64,000 nt of DNA from an uncultured Christensenella sp. GTDB taxonomy: Bacteria; Bacillota; Clostridia; Christensenellales; Borkfalkiaceae. Below the pieces are notes generated by a model that saw only the letters and a program-made list of their open reading frames with translations, was not told where the DNA came from and made no database searches. The position numbers and the translations under genes were made by a program. Where the stretch lies: assembly GCA_910586245.1 (NCBI GenBank), contig CAJUFY010000006.1, positions 1 to 64,000 of the forward strand. The letters run 5' to 3'. This document shows, one piece after another, positions 52,329 through 60,754 of this stretch. Within the stretch, counting starts at the first letter, position 1. Each line of letters starts with the position of its first letter.

Positions 52329-54767
52329 TTATTTTTCCTCCTTTTCTTTTGGCAATTTTGGAACTTTTATTTTTGTGCAAAAGCACTTGATCCCTTTGAA
52401 TAAATGTCCGTTTGCCATATTGACAAACCCTTGTGCAAAGTTATACGGACAATTTGTACCCGCTGACATCGACATTGTAATAATCGAGTTGCTTTCGAGT
52501 ATTCTTTTTAAGAACATAGCGCCTTTTATCTTGTTATCACGTTCTGCCCCTTTGGGAAGTTTCTTTGCCTTTTTCATATCCTTTTTGGCAACTGACAAAA
52601 CGGCGCTGTATAGGATTTTACCCATCAAGGTTTGTCGCATATCTGTAAAACGGCTTTCAAGTCTTATCGGCTTCTTTTTCGGAATTACGGGGATTTTAAT
52701 TCCCGACATTTCCTCGAAAACGCTATCCGTTACTTTATCAAATTGAACGTTTCCGTAAATTGCGTTTACGCTATCTGAATACGGCAATATTGCCCTATCG
52801 CCTTCTACCGTTACCGTTTGACTTAACTTTACCGTTTGGCAGTCAGAGCAAAGCTGCAATTCGTATTCCCCGCTTTCCGTTGCCCAACGGTTTTCTTTTA
52901 CGTTCCAATAGCGCAAATTGTCTTTCTTTACGGTTATTTCAACCCTTTTACTTTCGCCCGCTTTCAGATAGACTTTTGCAAAGCCTTTCAGTTCTTTAAC
53001 GGGTTTATAAACACCCTGCGGTGCTTTCACATAAAGCTGTACGATTTCCGCACCGTCGTACTTTCCGTTATTGACGATCTCGCAAGATACTTTATAATCG
53101 GCGTCGTTTTCTTCAACCTGCATATCCCAATAATCAAAAGTTGTATAGGATAGTCCGTAACCAAACGGATACCTTACCTCTTTGTTAGCCGTAAGGTAGT
53201 AACGGTAGCCCACGAACACACTCTCTTTATAGACTTCGTTTACCGTCTTTGAAAAGTCGCTTGCAAACGGAACGTCGGCATAGTCTTTTACCCAAGTTTC
53301 GGCAAGTTTACCGCACGGCGATTTAACGCCGAACAATAAATTGTAAGTCGCCGTTCCACCGCTTTGCCCCGGCAAGTACATATTAAGGATTGCGCTGACC
53401 TTATTCTCAAATGGCAATTCCATCGGCGAACCGCCGTACAACACAACCGTTAATTTCTTGCCCGATTTTATCAGAGCGTCGATTACGGCAAGCTGATTTT
53501 CGGGTAAGCGCATATTCTCCCTATCGCAGCCCTCGCTTTCAACATAATCCGTTAATCCTGCGAACACAAGAACTTTATCATAGTCTTTTGCATACGCAAC
53601 AGTTTCCTTAATAAGTTTTTCGTCGGGCGCAAGTTCATTTTCTGCATATCCACGGCAGAATTTATAATCGACTTTTTGTCTGTCGAAAGCCGTTTTGGGT
53701 GTTGTCAAGAACGTCGGGTTAATCATCGAACTGCCCGCGCCCTGATAGCGCATCCTGTCGAACAGATCGCCGACAACAAGTAATTTTTCACTTTTGTCAA
53801 GCGGCAATATACCGTCGTTTTTTAACAGCACGGCACAGTCCTCCGCTATTTCGGTAGCAATGGCATTGTGCGCTTTCCAATTAACTTCCACACCTTTCGT
53901 ATTATTTTCGTAACGCTGAACAAGGCGCAGGATATTTTCCACCGCCTTATCCAAATCTTCCATTGTAAGTGTACCGTTCTTTACTCCGTCCACGATCCAC
54001 TTACGGCAAATATCTGTATCACCCGGCATTTCCAAATCAAGTCCCGAAGCAACGCCTTTCACTCTGTCATGTGTTGCGCCCCAATCGGACATAACCGCAC
54101 CGTCAAAGCCCCACTCGTTACGAAGCACATCGGTTAAAAGCCATTTATTCTCACAGCAGTATTCGCCGTTGATTTTATTGTAAGCGCACATCATCGTGTG
54201 CGGCTTGCTTTCTTTTACGATAATTTCAAAAACTTTGAGATAGATTTCTCTTATCGCTCGCATATCGCAAACGGAATCTCCCATAAAACGGAAATTCTCT
54301 GCATTGTTGAGCGCAAAATGTTTTACCGATACGCCCACGCCTTTCGATTGTATGCCATTCACTTCCGCCGCTGCCATTTTTCCCGCAAGATACGGATCTT
54401 CCGAAAAATATTCAAAGTTTCTTCCGCACAACGGATTGCGTTTGATACACGCGCCGGGACCGAGCAATACGTCTATGCCGTAGTATAACATTTCCTCGGC
54501 AATGGCTTCGCCCATTTTATATGTATTTTCGGGATTCCAACTCGAAGCCGTGCTAACCGCCGTGGGAAAAGCCGTTGCAGGTTCGCTACCCGAAACACCG
54601 TTATCTCCGCCTTCGCTCTGAACGCGAAGTCCGTGCGGACCGTCCGACATTCTAACTGACGGAATATTAAGGCGCGGAATAGAGTTCGTGAACATAAAGT
54701 CCACGCCTGCAAGTAGCGCCGCTTTTTCTTCTACCGTTAATTCTTCAAGTAACTTTTGTATATTCAC
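52329..54767 (-). CDS. GH3 beta-glucosidase, standard domain order
   Basis: 812 aa, first gene of the operon, starting at GTG 54767 behind a G-rich GGGGGT site. TIM barrel first: VRMSDGPHGLR, KRNPLCGRNFEYFSEDPYLAG, SVKHFALNN and nucleophile D228 in VMSDWGA. The alpha/beta sandwich carries LTDYVESEGCDREN with the likely acid/base Glu, followed by FnIII (YPFGYGLSYTTFDY). A ~90-residue C-terminal extension is Lys-rich. No signal peptide. Releases terminal beta-glucose from imported glycosides. Confidence 0.93.
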   Translation of the reverse strand: MNIQKLLEELTVEEKAALLAGVDFMFTNSIPRLNIPSVRMSDGPHGLRVQSEGGDNGVSGSEPATAFPTAVSTASSWNPENTYKMGEAIAEEMLYYGIDVLLGPGACIKRNPLCGRNFEYFSEDPYLAGKMAAAEVNGIQSKGVGVSVKHFALNNAENFRFMGDSVCDMRAIREIYLKVFEIIVKESKPHTMMCAYNKINGEYCCENKWLLTDVLRNEWGFDGAVMSDWGATHDRVKGVASGLDLEMPGDTDICRKWIVDGVKNGTLTMEDLDKAVENILRLVQRYENNTKGVEVNWKAHNAIATEIAEDCAVLLKNDGILPLDKSEKLLVVGDLFDRMRYQGAGSSMINPTFLTTPKTAFDRQKVDYKFCRGYAENELAPDEKLIKETVAYAKDYDKVLVFAGLTDYVESEGCDRENMRLPENQLAVIDALIKSGKKLTVVLYGGSPMELPFENKVSAILNMYLPGQSGGTATYNLLFGVKSPCGKLAETWVKDYADVPFASDFSKTVNEVYKESVFVGYRYYLTANKEVRYPFGYGLSYTTFDYWDMQVEENDADYKVSCEIVNNGKYDGAEIVQLYVKAPQGVYKPVKELKGFAKVYLKAGESKRVEITVKKDNLRYWNVKENRWATESGEYELQLCSDCQTVKLSQTVTVEGDRAILPYSDSVNAIYGNVQFDKVTDSVFEEMSGIKIPVIPKKKPIRLESRFTDMRQTLMGKILYSAVLSVAKKDMKKAKKLPKGAERDNKIKGAMFLKRILESNSIITMSMSAGTNCPYNFAQGFVNMANGHLFKGIKCFCTKIKVPKLPKEKEEK

Positions 54768-54797
54768 GGCATAATACCCCCGAATTTTACTATAACT

Positions 54798-54826
54798 ATT
54801 ATAGCATATTCAAAAGTGCTTTTCTA
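54798..54826 (-). promoter_or_regulatory. Possible promoter of the glycoside operon
   Basis: On the minus strand a perfect TATAAT (54798-54803) with a weak TAGAAA at 17-bp spacing (54821-54826). The poor -35 box fits an activator-dependent promoter, such as one served by the divergent AraC protein. Confidence 0.5.
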
Positions 54827-54930
54827 TAATATTTGTTTTAATTCGGTAATGAGTGTTTTATTATTCTTACCATTATGCTCTAAATATGTTAATAATCAAC
54901 ATTTTGAACGGCATTCACATTTTTGCACAC

Positions 54931-54959
54931 TTGCATTTCTGTTTAATTTATGTTATAAT
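54931..54959 (+). promoter_or_regulatory. Promoter of the AraC regulator gene
   Basis: TTGCAT (54931-54936), a 17-bp spacer and TATAAT (54954-54959). The predicted transcription start falls at about 54966, which is the ATG itself, so the mRNA may be leaderless. Confidence 0.6.
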
Positions 54960-54965
54960 TGTTTT

Positions 54966-56171
54966 ATGGAAAATTTAGATTTAGAATACATCTGCACTAT
55001 CATCGGCAATCTTTCGGGTATTCCTATTCGTCTTTATAAAAATGACGAGCAGGTTTATTATCACTCTCTCGTCAATTTACCCAAAGATCCTTTCGTATTA
55101 TATAAATCCGATATACTAAACATCCACTCCAATCTCGGATATTACATAACGCCGATTTTTAATTATTACGGTATCGTAAATTTCGGCGATAACAAAATTA
55201 TTATCGGGCCTACACGTCAAATACGGGCAAATGAAAAAGATTTGCGCGAACTTGCATTTCAATTAGATTTAGTCAATGAATTTGCAGACGATTTTGTCCG
55301 CGCAATGCAAAGTATCGTTTCTATGCCGCTTGACAGCATTATGCAAATACTATGCGTTATCAATCATTTATTTTGTGGCGAAAAACTTACTCTTGAAGAT
55401 ATACAAATTTATGACTTCCATCAAGAAGCATTAAAACAAACCATTGAAGATGAAAGAACCGAAAAATCTTTCGATGCCTTATCCGAAATACAACAGCAAC
55501 AAGAAGTTCATAATACTCTTGCTCTCGAACAAACATTGATGAATTTAGTCCGTAAAGGCGATACGGCAGCTCTCCGTGAATGGATAGACAATGCCCCTGC
55601 CGTGCGTGGCGGTATCCTCGCTAATAACGAACTTCGTCAACGTAAAAACATTGTTATCGTATCAACGACTCTCGCGTCACGAAACGCTATCCGTGGCGGT
55701 ATGGACGTTGAAGAAGCGTTATCTCTCTCCGATTCCTATATTCAAAAATGCGAACTTTTGAACAGTATGGCAAGCCTAACCAACTTACAATACCGTATGA
55801 TTCTTGATTTTACCGAACGGGTTGAACGCATAAGGCACGGGAAGCAACCGTCTAAACTTGTTATTGATATATCAAATTACATACAGCATCATTTATCCGA
55901 AGCAATTACTACGGAAGATATTGCAAACTTTCTATTTATCAGCCGCTCTCGGCTTTCCACTAAATTCAAAGCGGAAACAGGAATCAATTTAACGGATTTT
56001 ATAATGCAAGAAAAAATCGAAGAAGCAAAGCGTTTACTTCGCTACTCCGATAAAACATCGTATGCAATAAGCTCTTATCTCGGCTTTGCATCACAAAGCC
56101 ATTTCTCTCTCGTATTCAAAAAGCATACTGGCAAAACCCCGAATGAATACAGAGAACTTCATAGCAAATAA
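54966..56171 (+). CDS. AraC-family transcriptional regulator of the glycoside operon
   Basis: 401 aa from the ATG at 54966; in-frame upstream ATGs lie before the promoter and can be excluded. No ribosome binding site is seen. The N-terminal ~290 residues form a ligand-sensing part of the kind found in Firmicutes AraC proteins (YICTIIGNLSGIPIRLY). The last ~100 hold two HTH motifs: ITTEDIANFLFISRSRLSTK and SYAISSYLGFASQSHFSLVF, then KHTGKTPNEYR. It is divergent from the GH3/GH78 operon and very likely its activator. Confidence 0.88.
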   Translation: MENLDLEYICTIIGNLSGIPIRLYKNDEQVYYHSLVNLPKDPFVLYKSDILNIHSNLGYYITPIFNYYGIVNFGDNKIIIGPTRQIRANEKDLRELAFQLDLVNEFADDFVRAMQSIVSMPLDSIMQILCVINHLFCGEKLTLEDIQIYDFHQEALKQTIEDERTEKSFDALSEIQQQQEVHNTLALEQTLMNLVRKGDTAALREWIDNAPAVRGGILANNELRQRKNIVIVSTTLASRNAIRGGMDVEEALSLSDSYIQKCELLNSMASLTNLQYRMILDFTERVERIRHGKQPSKLVIDISNYIQHHLSEAITTEDIANFLFISRSRLSTKFKAETGINLTDFIMQEKIEEAKRLLRYSDKTSYAISSYLGFASQSHFSLVFKKHTGKTPNEYRELHSK

Positions 56172-56185
56172 TATTTTTAATAGTA

Positions 56186-56216
56186 AAAGCGACAGGTTAT
56201 TCTGTCGCTTTCTTAT
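56186..56216. terminator. Shared terminator of araC-type gene and zinc-ribbon gene
   Basis: AAAGCGACAG (56186-56195) and CTGTCGCTTT (56202-56211), then CTTATTT. The stop codon of the minus-strand zinc-ribbon gene (56197-56199) falls in its loop. Confidence 0.75.
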
Positions 56217-56355
56217 TTGTTTGTTTATTCCTTTCTTCTAAATTAACCTTAACTTCTTCGCCGCATTTTGAGCAAATGTATGATCCGTCTGTTTCTGTCA
56301 AATCAAGTCCTTTTTGTTCTGTTCCGCAATTTGGACATATTTCAATATATAACAT
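56197..56355 (-). CDS. 52-aa zinc-ribbon protein
   Basis: 52 residues starting at ATG 56355 after GAGGAG. Two knuckles, C-P-N-C (7-10) and C-S-K-C (28-31), spaced 17 residues apart, are typical of a zinc ribbon. A short charged tail (EERNKQTNKKATE) follows. Similar mini-proteins bind nucleic acid or act as zinc stores. No neighbour explains its role; it lies between the AraC gene and the SLOG-like gene. Confidence 0.7.
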   Translation of the reverse strand: MLYIEICPNCGTEQKGLDLTETDGSYICSKCGEEVKVNLEERNKQTNKKATE

Positions 56356-56429
56356 AATTACTCCTCATTTGTATTAACCTCTATAAAGTATAGATAATCC
56401 TTGCTTTCAAGTCAAGTTTTATACCCTTT

Positions 56430-56897
56430 TTATGTAAACAAATTAACAATGTGTTTGTGCTTTTTAACTGCATACTGATATGTCTTGTATGCGCCGCTGT
56501 TTTCTCTTTGCTCTACCCAAAACAAAATCAAATCGCTTTGGTCTATCATTGCAAGATTACGGTAATAGATCGCTGTGTACCAATAGTCGAAGTCATTTGT
56601 CGGACACTCCAACGCTTCATACTCTTTGCGGACAAACCAACGCGGCGGCTTTCGTAGCTGCTTATCAAGCGCAAAGCAAAACACTCTTTTGATATTGAGT
56701 TGCGAATTAGCGTTCTTCTTTTCGGTTACAAGGTCATAGCATAAATCGTCAAAATTGCTTCTGCCGCCGAATAGAAAAATCCGCACACCGTCCTCTATCG
56801 CCCTGTCGATTTCTGTTTTCGTTCTCGCTACAAGGTCATCCGTTATATCAACGTCAAAATGCCCGAAACACGAACAAGTCTTTTCAACTTCCGTCAT
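56430..56897 (-). CDS. SLOG-fold (DUF1273/YpsA-like) protein
   Basis: 155 aa from the ATG at 56897. The pattern CSCFGHFDVD, then IEDGVRIFLFGGRSNFDDLC, then RVFCFALD and QSDLILFWVEQ fits the SLOG superfamily (SMF/DprA-LOG Rossmann-like nucleotide sensors), close to DUF1273/YpsA. The GGRSNFD segment would be the glycine loop. No partner gene is adjacent. The ATG directly follows the T tract of a terminator hairpin and has no close ribosome site. An open frame continues upstream (a GTG at 56963), but it would have to be translated through that hairpin. Confidence 0.65.
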   Translation of the reverse strand: MTEVEKTCSCFGHFDVDITDDLVARTKTEIDRAIEDGVRIFLFGGRSNFDDLCYDLVTEKKNANSQLNIKRVFCFALDKQLRKPPRWFVRKEYEALECPTNDFDYWYTAIYYRNLAMIDQSDLILFWVEQRENSGAYKTYQYAVKKHKHIVNLFT

Positions 56898-56930
56898 AAA
56901 AAAAGATGCCGCTCCCTTGCGAGAGCGACA
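56898..56930 (-). terminator. Attenuator-type terminator in the SLOG gene leader
   Basis: On the minus strand TGTCGCTC and GGGAGCGGCA form a GC-rich stem around TCGCAA, followed by seven T (56898-56904) ending at the start codon. CTCTCGC (56919-56925) in its left arm and loop can instead pair with GCGAGAG just upstream (56944-56950). The two structures exclude each other. Confidence 0.65.
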
Positions 56931-56950
56931 CCGTAGAATGTACCTCTCGC

Positions 56951-57131
56951 ATAGTTGCGACACTATTGAGAGTCCACCATTTTCATAGCAAAACGAATTC
57001 TACTATTTCAACAATCAGACCGCGATACCGTACATTACTACCTAATTAGTATCGTCTGATTAAATTAAAATAATAGAATACGCCTATTAAAATTGTGGAC
57101 TTGTCTATTCTCAATAATGTCGCATTGCTAT
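56951..57131 (-). ncRNA. Structured leader / nested palindrome upstream of the SLOG gene
   Basis: Three nested arm pairs fold the 181 nt. The outer pair is 57095-57131 with 56951-56977 (GTCCAC/GTGGAC, and CTCAATA-x-TGTCGCA against its complement, with an 8-9-nt bulge). The middle pair is 57068-57079 with 56997-57008 (11 of 12). The inner pair is 57049-57061 with 57013-57028 (AATCAGAC and GATAC, with a CGC bulge). As RNA it forms the first part of the SLOG leader, which starts near 57123. It could alternatively be a MITE-like palindromic DNA element. Confidence 0.55.
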
Positions 57132-57158
57132 TATAGCACTTTTTATCAAGAATATCAA
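57130..57158 (-). promoter_or_regulatory. Promoter of the SLOG leader transcript
   Basis: On the minus strand TTGATA (57153-57158), a 17-bp spacer and a perfect TATAAT (57130-57135). The start point falls at the outer arm of the leader structure. Confidence 0.65.
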
Positions 57159-57184
57159 GAGATATTAAGTAACGGAAAAAAGAA

Positions 57185-57213
57185 AAAGCCGCTACACAAA
57201 GTAACGGCTTTCT
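57185..57213 (-). terminator. Terminator downstream of ppdK
   Basis: AAAGCCG and CGGCTTT arms with an inner TAC/GTA pair (57186-57212). On the minus strand TTTTTCTTTTTT follows. It ends transcription arriving from ppdK. Confidence 0.65.
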
Positions 57214-57219
57214 ATTTGA

Positions 57220-57335
57220 TTAAAGATATACGTCAACAATTATTTCTTCCCATTGGGATTCGCGTGTTAGCACATTAAGAAATTTGCGACGATACTGCTT
57301 GGCTTCTTCAAAGCTAATGGAGAATGACCAAAAAG
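57220..57335 (-). pseudogene. Possible C-terminal gene fragment
   Basis: In one minus frame the stretch reads PFWSFSISFEEAKQYRRKFL, then NVLTRESQWEEIIVDVYL and a stop at 57220. It looks protein-like, but upstream it runs into ppdK in a different frame and has no start. I do not recognise it. It may be the tail of a gene cut away by rearrangement, or a chance open frame. Confidence 0.2.
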
Positions 57336-57337
57336 GC

Positions 57338-59989
57338 TTATTTTTTGTTCTCCTTGCTTTGTTTAATAGCAGCCTGAGCTGCCGCAAGGCGCGCGATCGG
57401 CACGCGGTAAGGCGAGCAGGAAACGTAGGAAAGCCCGATCTTGTGGCAGAACTCGATGGACGAAGGATCGCCGCCGTGTTCGCCGCAGATTCCGCAGTGC
57501 ATTTCGGGACGGACTTTTTTACCCAGCGCAACCGCCATATCCATCAGTTTGCCGACGCCAGTCGTATCCAAACGGGCGAACGGATCGCTTTCGTAAATCT
57601 TGTTCGCATAGTACGAAGGAAGGAACTTGCCCGCATCGTCGCGCGAGAAGCCGAAGGTCATCTGCGTCAAGTCGTTCGTACCGAAGCAGAAGAACTCCGC
57701 TTCTTTTGCGATTTCGTCCGCCGTAAGCGCCGCGCGGGGAATTTCGATCATCGTGCCGACTTCGTACTTCAGGTTGGATTTCGCGTTTGCGATCACCTCG
57801 TCCGCAGTCTTGACGACGACGTCTTTCACGAACTTCATTTCTTTCACTTCGCCCGTGAGCGGGATCATGATTTCGGGTACGATGTTCCAATCCTTATGCT
57901 TTTTGGAAACCGCAATCGCCGCTTTGATGACCGCTTTCGTCTGCATCACGGCAATTTCGGGATAGGTAACCGTAAGACGGCAGCCGCGGTGACCCATCAT
58001 CGGGTTGAATTCGTGCAAGTCGGAAATGATCTGTTTGATCTGCGCAACCGTTTTCCCCTGCGCCTTCGCGAGCGCGGCGATATCCGCTTCGTCCGTGGGA
58101 ACGAACTCGTGAAGAGGCGGATCGAGGAAACGGATGGTAACGGGATAACCGCCGAGCGCTTCGAACAAACCTTCGAAGTCCGCCTGCTGCATCGGCTCGA
58201 TCTTGTCGAGCGCAGCTTCTCTTTCTTCTACCGTTTCGGAACAGATCATTTCGCGGAATTTATCGATTCTGCCTTCGCCGAAGAACATGTGTTCGGTACG
58301 GCACAGACCGATGCCCTGCGCGCCGAACGCCGCAGCCTGCTTCGCGTCTTTGGGCGTATCCGCATTCGTTCTGACGCCGAGCGCCTTATACTTATCGGCA
58401 AGCTCCATGATGCGTCCGAAGTAACCGCTGTTGGGATCTGCGGGAACGGTGGGAATCAGGCAATCGTAGATGTTGCCCGTCGAACCGTCGAGGGAAATGC
58501 CGTCGCCTTCGTGATATACTTTGCCCGCAAGCGTGAAGCGTTTGTTTTCTTCGTCCATCTTAATGTCGCCGCAACCGGAAACGCAGCAGGTTCCCATGCC
58601 GCGCGCAACGACCGCCGCGTGCGAAGTCTGTCCGCCGCGCACGGTCAGAATTCCCTGCGCGTACTTCATGCCTTCGATATCTTCGGGAGAGGTTTCAAGA
58701 CGGACGAGCACGACCTTCTTGCCCTTCTTCCCTTCGATCACCGCGTCTTCCGCCGTGAACACGATCTGCCCTGCCGCCGCGCCGGGAGAAGCAGCAATGC
58801 CCTTGCCGACGACGTTCTTCTTATCCGCTTCTTTGAGCGCTTTGGGATCAAACTGCGGGTGAAGCAGCATGTCGAGCGATTTCGCATCGATTTGCATCAG
58901 CGCTTCCTGTTCGGTGATCATGCCTTCGTCGATCAGATCGCACGCGATCTTGATCGCAGCCGCCGCCGTACGCTTACCGTTACGGGTTTGGAGCATGTAA
59001 AGTTTTTCGTTTTCCACGGTGAATTCCATGTCCTGCATGTCGCGGTAATGGTTTTCGAGCGTCTTGCAGACTTCCTGGAACTGTTTGTAAACTTCGGGGA
59101 ACACTTCCGCCATTTTCGCAATCGGCATCGGCGTACGGACGCCTGCAACGACGTCTTCGCCCTGCGCATTGGTCAGGAATTCGCCCATAAGCCCTTTTTC
59201 GCCCGTCGCGGGATTGCGCGTGAACGCAACGCCCGTGCCGCAGTTGTCGCCCATGTTACCGAACGCCATCATCTGCACGTTGACCGCCGTACCCCAGCTG
59301 TAAGGGATGTCGTGATCCATACGGTAGATGTTCGCACGGGGGTTGTCCCACGAACGGAACACCGCTTTCACCGCTTCGAAGAGCTGTTCTTTGGGATCGG
59401 AGGGGAAGTCCTTGCCGAGCTGTTTCTTATATTCCGCCTTGAACTGGTTGGCAAGCGTTTTCAGATCGTCCGCCGTCAGCTCGACGTCCTGCGTAACGCC
59501 CTTCTTTTCTTTCATCTCGTCGATGAGTTTTTCGAAATATTTCTTGCCGACTTCCATTACGACGTCGGAGAACATCTGAATGAATCTTCTGTAGCAGTCG
59601 TAAGCCCAGCGGGGATTGCCCGATTTCTTCGCGATGGTTTCCACCACTTCTTCGTTGAGACCCAGGTTCAGGATGGTATCCATCATGCCGGGCATGGAAG
59701 CTCTCGCGCCCGAACGTACGGATACGAGCAGGGGATTTTCTTTATCGCCGAACTTCTTGCCGGTGATTTTTTCCATCTTGTCGATGTAATCCATGATCTC
59801 CGCCTGAATGGACGGGTTGATCTGTTTGCCGTCTTCATAGTACTGGGTGCACGCTTCCGTAGAAATCGTGAAGCCCTGGGGTACGGGAAGACCGATATGC
59901 GTCATTTCCGCAAGGTTTGCGCCTTTGCCGCCGAGAATCTCTCTCATCGTTGCATTCCCTTCGGTAAAAAGGTAGCAATATTTTTTTGC
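57338..59989 (-). CDS. ppdK: Pyruvate, phosphate dikinase
   Basis: 883 aa from the ATG at 59989, preceded by GGAGG. Interconverts pyruvate, ATP and phosphate with phosphoenolpyruvate, AMP and pyrophosphate; central to PPi-linked glycolysis or gluconeogenesis in anaerobes. The nucleotide-binding domain begins GGKGANLAEM and contains SVRSGARASMPGMMDTILNL. The phospho-carrier H458 lies in GGQTSHAAV, with regulatory T456. The PEP/pyruvate barrel ends with MHCGICGEHGGDP (catalytic Cys). Full length and intact. Own promoter at 60037. Confidence 0.97.
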   Translation of the reverse strand, partial: AKKYCYLFTEGNATMREILGGKGANLAEMTHIGLPVPQGFTISTEACTQYYEDGKQINPSIQAEIMDYIDKMEKITGKKFGDKENPLLVSVRSGARASMPGMMDTILNLGLNEEVVETIAKKSGNPRWAYDCYRRFIQMFSDVVMEVGKKYFEKLIDEMKEKKGVTQDVELTADDLKTLANQFKAEYKKQLGKDFPSDPKEQLFEAVKAVFRSWDNPRANIYRMDHDIPYSWGTAVNVQMMAFGNMGDNCGTGVAFTRNPATGEKGLMGEFLTNAQGEDVVAGVRTPMPIAKMAEVFPEVYKQFQEVCKTLENHYRDMQDMEFTVENEKLYMLQTRNGKRTAAAAIKIACDLIDEGMITEQEALMQIDAKSLDMLLHPQFDPKALKEADKKNVVGKGIAASPGAAAGQIVFTAEDAVIEGKKGKKVVLVRLETSPEDIEGMKYAQGILTVRGGQTSHAAVVARGMGTCCVSGCGDIKMDEENKRFTLAGKVYHEGDGISLDGSTGNIYDCLIPTVPADPNSGYFGRIMELADKYKALGVRTNADTPKDAKQAAAFGAQGIGLCRTEHMFFGEGRIDKFREMICSETVEEREAALDKIEPMQQADFEGLFEALGGYPVTIRFLDPPLHEFVPTDEADIAALAKAQGKTVAQIKQIISDLHEFNPMMGHRGCRLTVTYPEIAVMQTKAVIKAAIAVSKKHKDWNIVPEIMIPLTGEVKEMKFVKDVVVKTADEVIANAKSNLKYEVGTMIEIPRAALTADEIAKEAEFFCFGTNDLTQMTFGFSRDDAGKFLPSYYANKIYESDPFARLDTTGVGKLMDMAVALGKKVRPEMHCGICGEHGGDPSSIEFCHKIGLSYVSCSPYRVPIARLAAAQAAIKQSKENKK

Positions 59990-60036
59990 CATGAAAAGTT
60001 TCCTCCTAAAGATTGTCGTTTTTTTCGCCAAAAACT

Positions 60037-60065
60037 ATTTTACAGTATTTGCCGATAAATTTCAA
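60037..60065 (-). promoter_or_regulatory. ppdK promoter
   Basis: On the minus strand TTGAAA (60060-60065), a 17-bp spacer and TAAAAT (60037-60042), giving a leader of about 40 nt. Confidence 0.6.
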
Positions 60066-60126
60066 GTGCTTTGCGGAAAAATTTTACAAAATTCAGGCAG
60101 GAAGTTTGTATTTTCGGCGCGAACGC

Positions 60127-60687
60127 TTATAAAAACGCCGTCAGAAAGAAATCGAGCGCGACGGCAAGCGACAAAAGCCCGACCGACCAACCGAGAAAGG
60201 AAAGGGAAAGTTTCGAAAAAGCCGATTCGAGCGGCTGCCATACGGCGGTCATGGCGGTTGCGATCATCACGCCCCAGGCGATCGAAACGGGCAAACAGAT
60301 ATAATTGCGGTAAACGTGCGCGTAGTCGGCGTACGTCCAGAGTCTGACGTGAAACACTTCTTCGAAAAACAGACCCGTGACGAGTTCGACCGCGGTCGCG
60401 ATCGAAGCAGCGGCAACCGCATAAAACAAAAACCGCAGCAAATTGTACGGATATTCGTACCCGCTCACGTCGGGAAGCCCCAGTACGACGCGGATGAGAA
60501 TGAGCGCGCTGCCGTAGATCGTACAGAACGGAAGCGAAAGAAAACCGCGGTCTGCGTTGACGCCGTACGCAACGAGAAACATGATTTTTTCGAATCCCCA
60601 GCCCAAGAATGAAAACAGAAAAAAGAGCAGCAGACACGCAAGAATCTTTTTGCGCGCATCCGTTGCCTTGATTTCGGATTTTATCAT
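60127..60687 (-). CDS. CmpB-family putative ABC transporter membrane protein
   Basis: 186 aa from the ATG at 60687; another at 60723 would add 12 residues. A five-span membrane protein of the family annotated putative ABC-transporter type IV (CmpB): FLFSFLGWGFEK, NADRGFLSLPFCTIYG, AVELVTGLFFEEVF, RLWTYAD and the NYICLPVSIAWGVM span are its landmarks. Function unproven in the family. A TTGAAA-17-TATGAT promoter (60706-60711 and 60083-style position 60683-60688) overlaps the ATG at 60687, so either this promoter or this start is not the one used. Confidence 0.8.
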   Translation of the reverse strand: MIKSEIKATDARKKILACLLLFFLFSFLGWGFEKIMFLVAYGVNADRGFLSLPFCTIYGSALILIRVVLGLPDVSGYEYPYNLLRFLFYAVAAASIATAVELVTGLFFEEVFHVRLWTYADYAHVYRNYICLPVSIAWGVMIATAMTAVWQPLESAFSKLSLSFLGWSVGLLSLAVALDFFLTAFL

Positions 60688-60725
60688 AACCGCAGTTTGC
60701 GCAATTTTCAAAGAGGCATGCAATC

Positions 60726-60748
60726 AAAAAACCTGCGCGATGCGCAGG
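60726..60748 (-). terminator. Terminator after the YcxB-like gene
   Basis: On the minus strand CCTGCGC-ATC-GCGCAGG followed by TTTTTT (60726-60748), seven bases past the stop codon. Confidence 0.8.
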
Positions 60749-60754
60749 CTTTCG

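Noticed and set aside
57284..60058. 924-codon open frame on the plus strand opposite ppdK
   Set aside because: It is antisense to the complete, motif-rich pyruvate phosphate dikinase gene and has Arg/His-rich composition typical of a shadow frame in GC-rich DNA.
60062..60727. 221-codon frame overlapping the CmpB-family gene
   Set aside because: The alternative frame is Arg-rich without membrane pattern; the 60127-60687 frame shows the family motifs.
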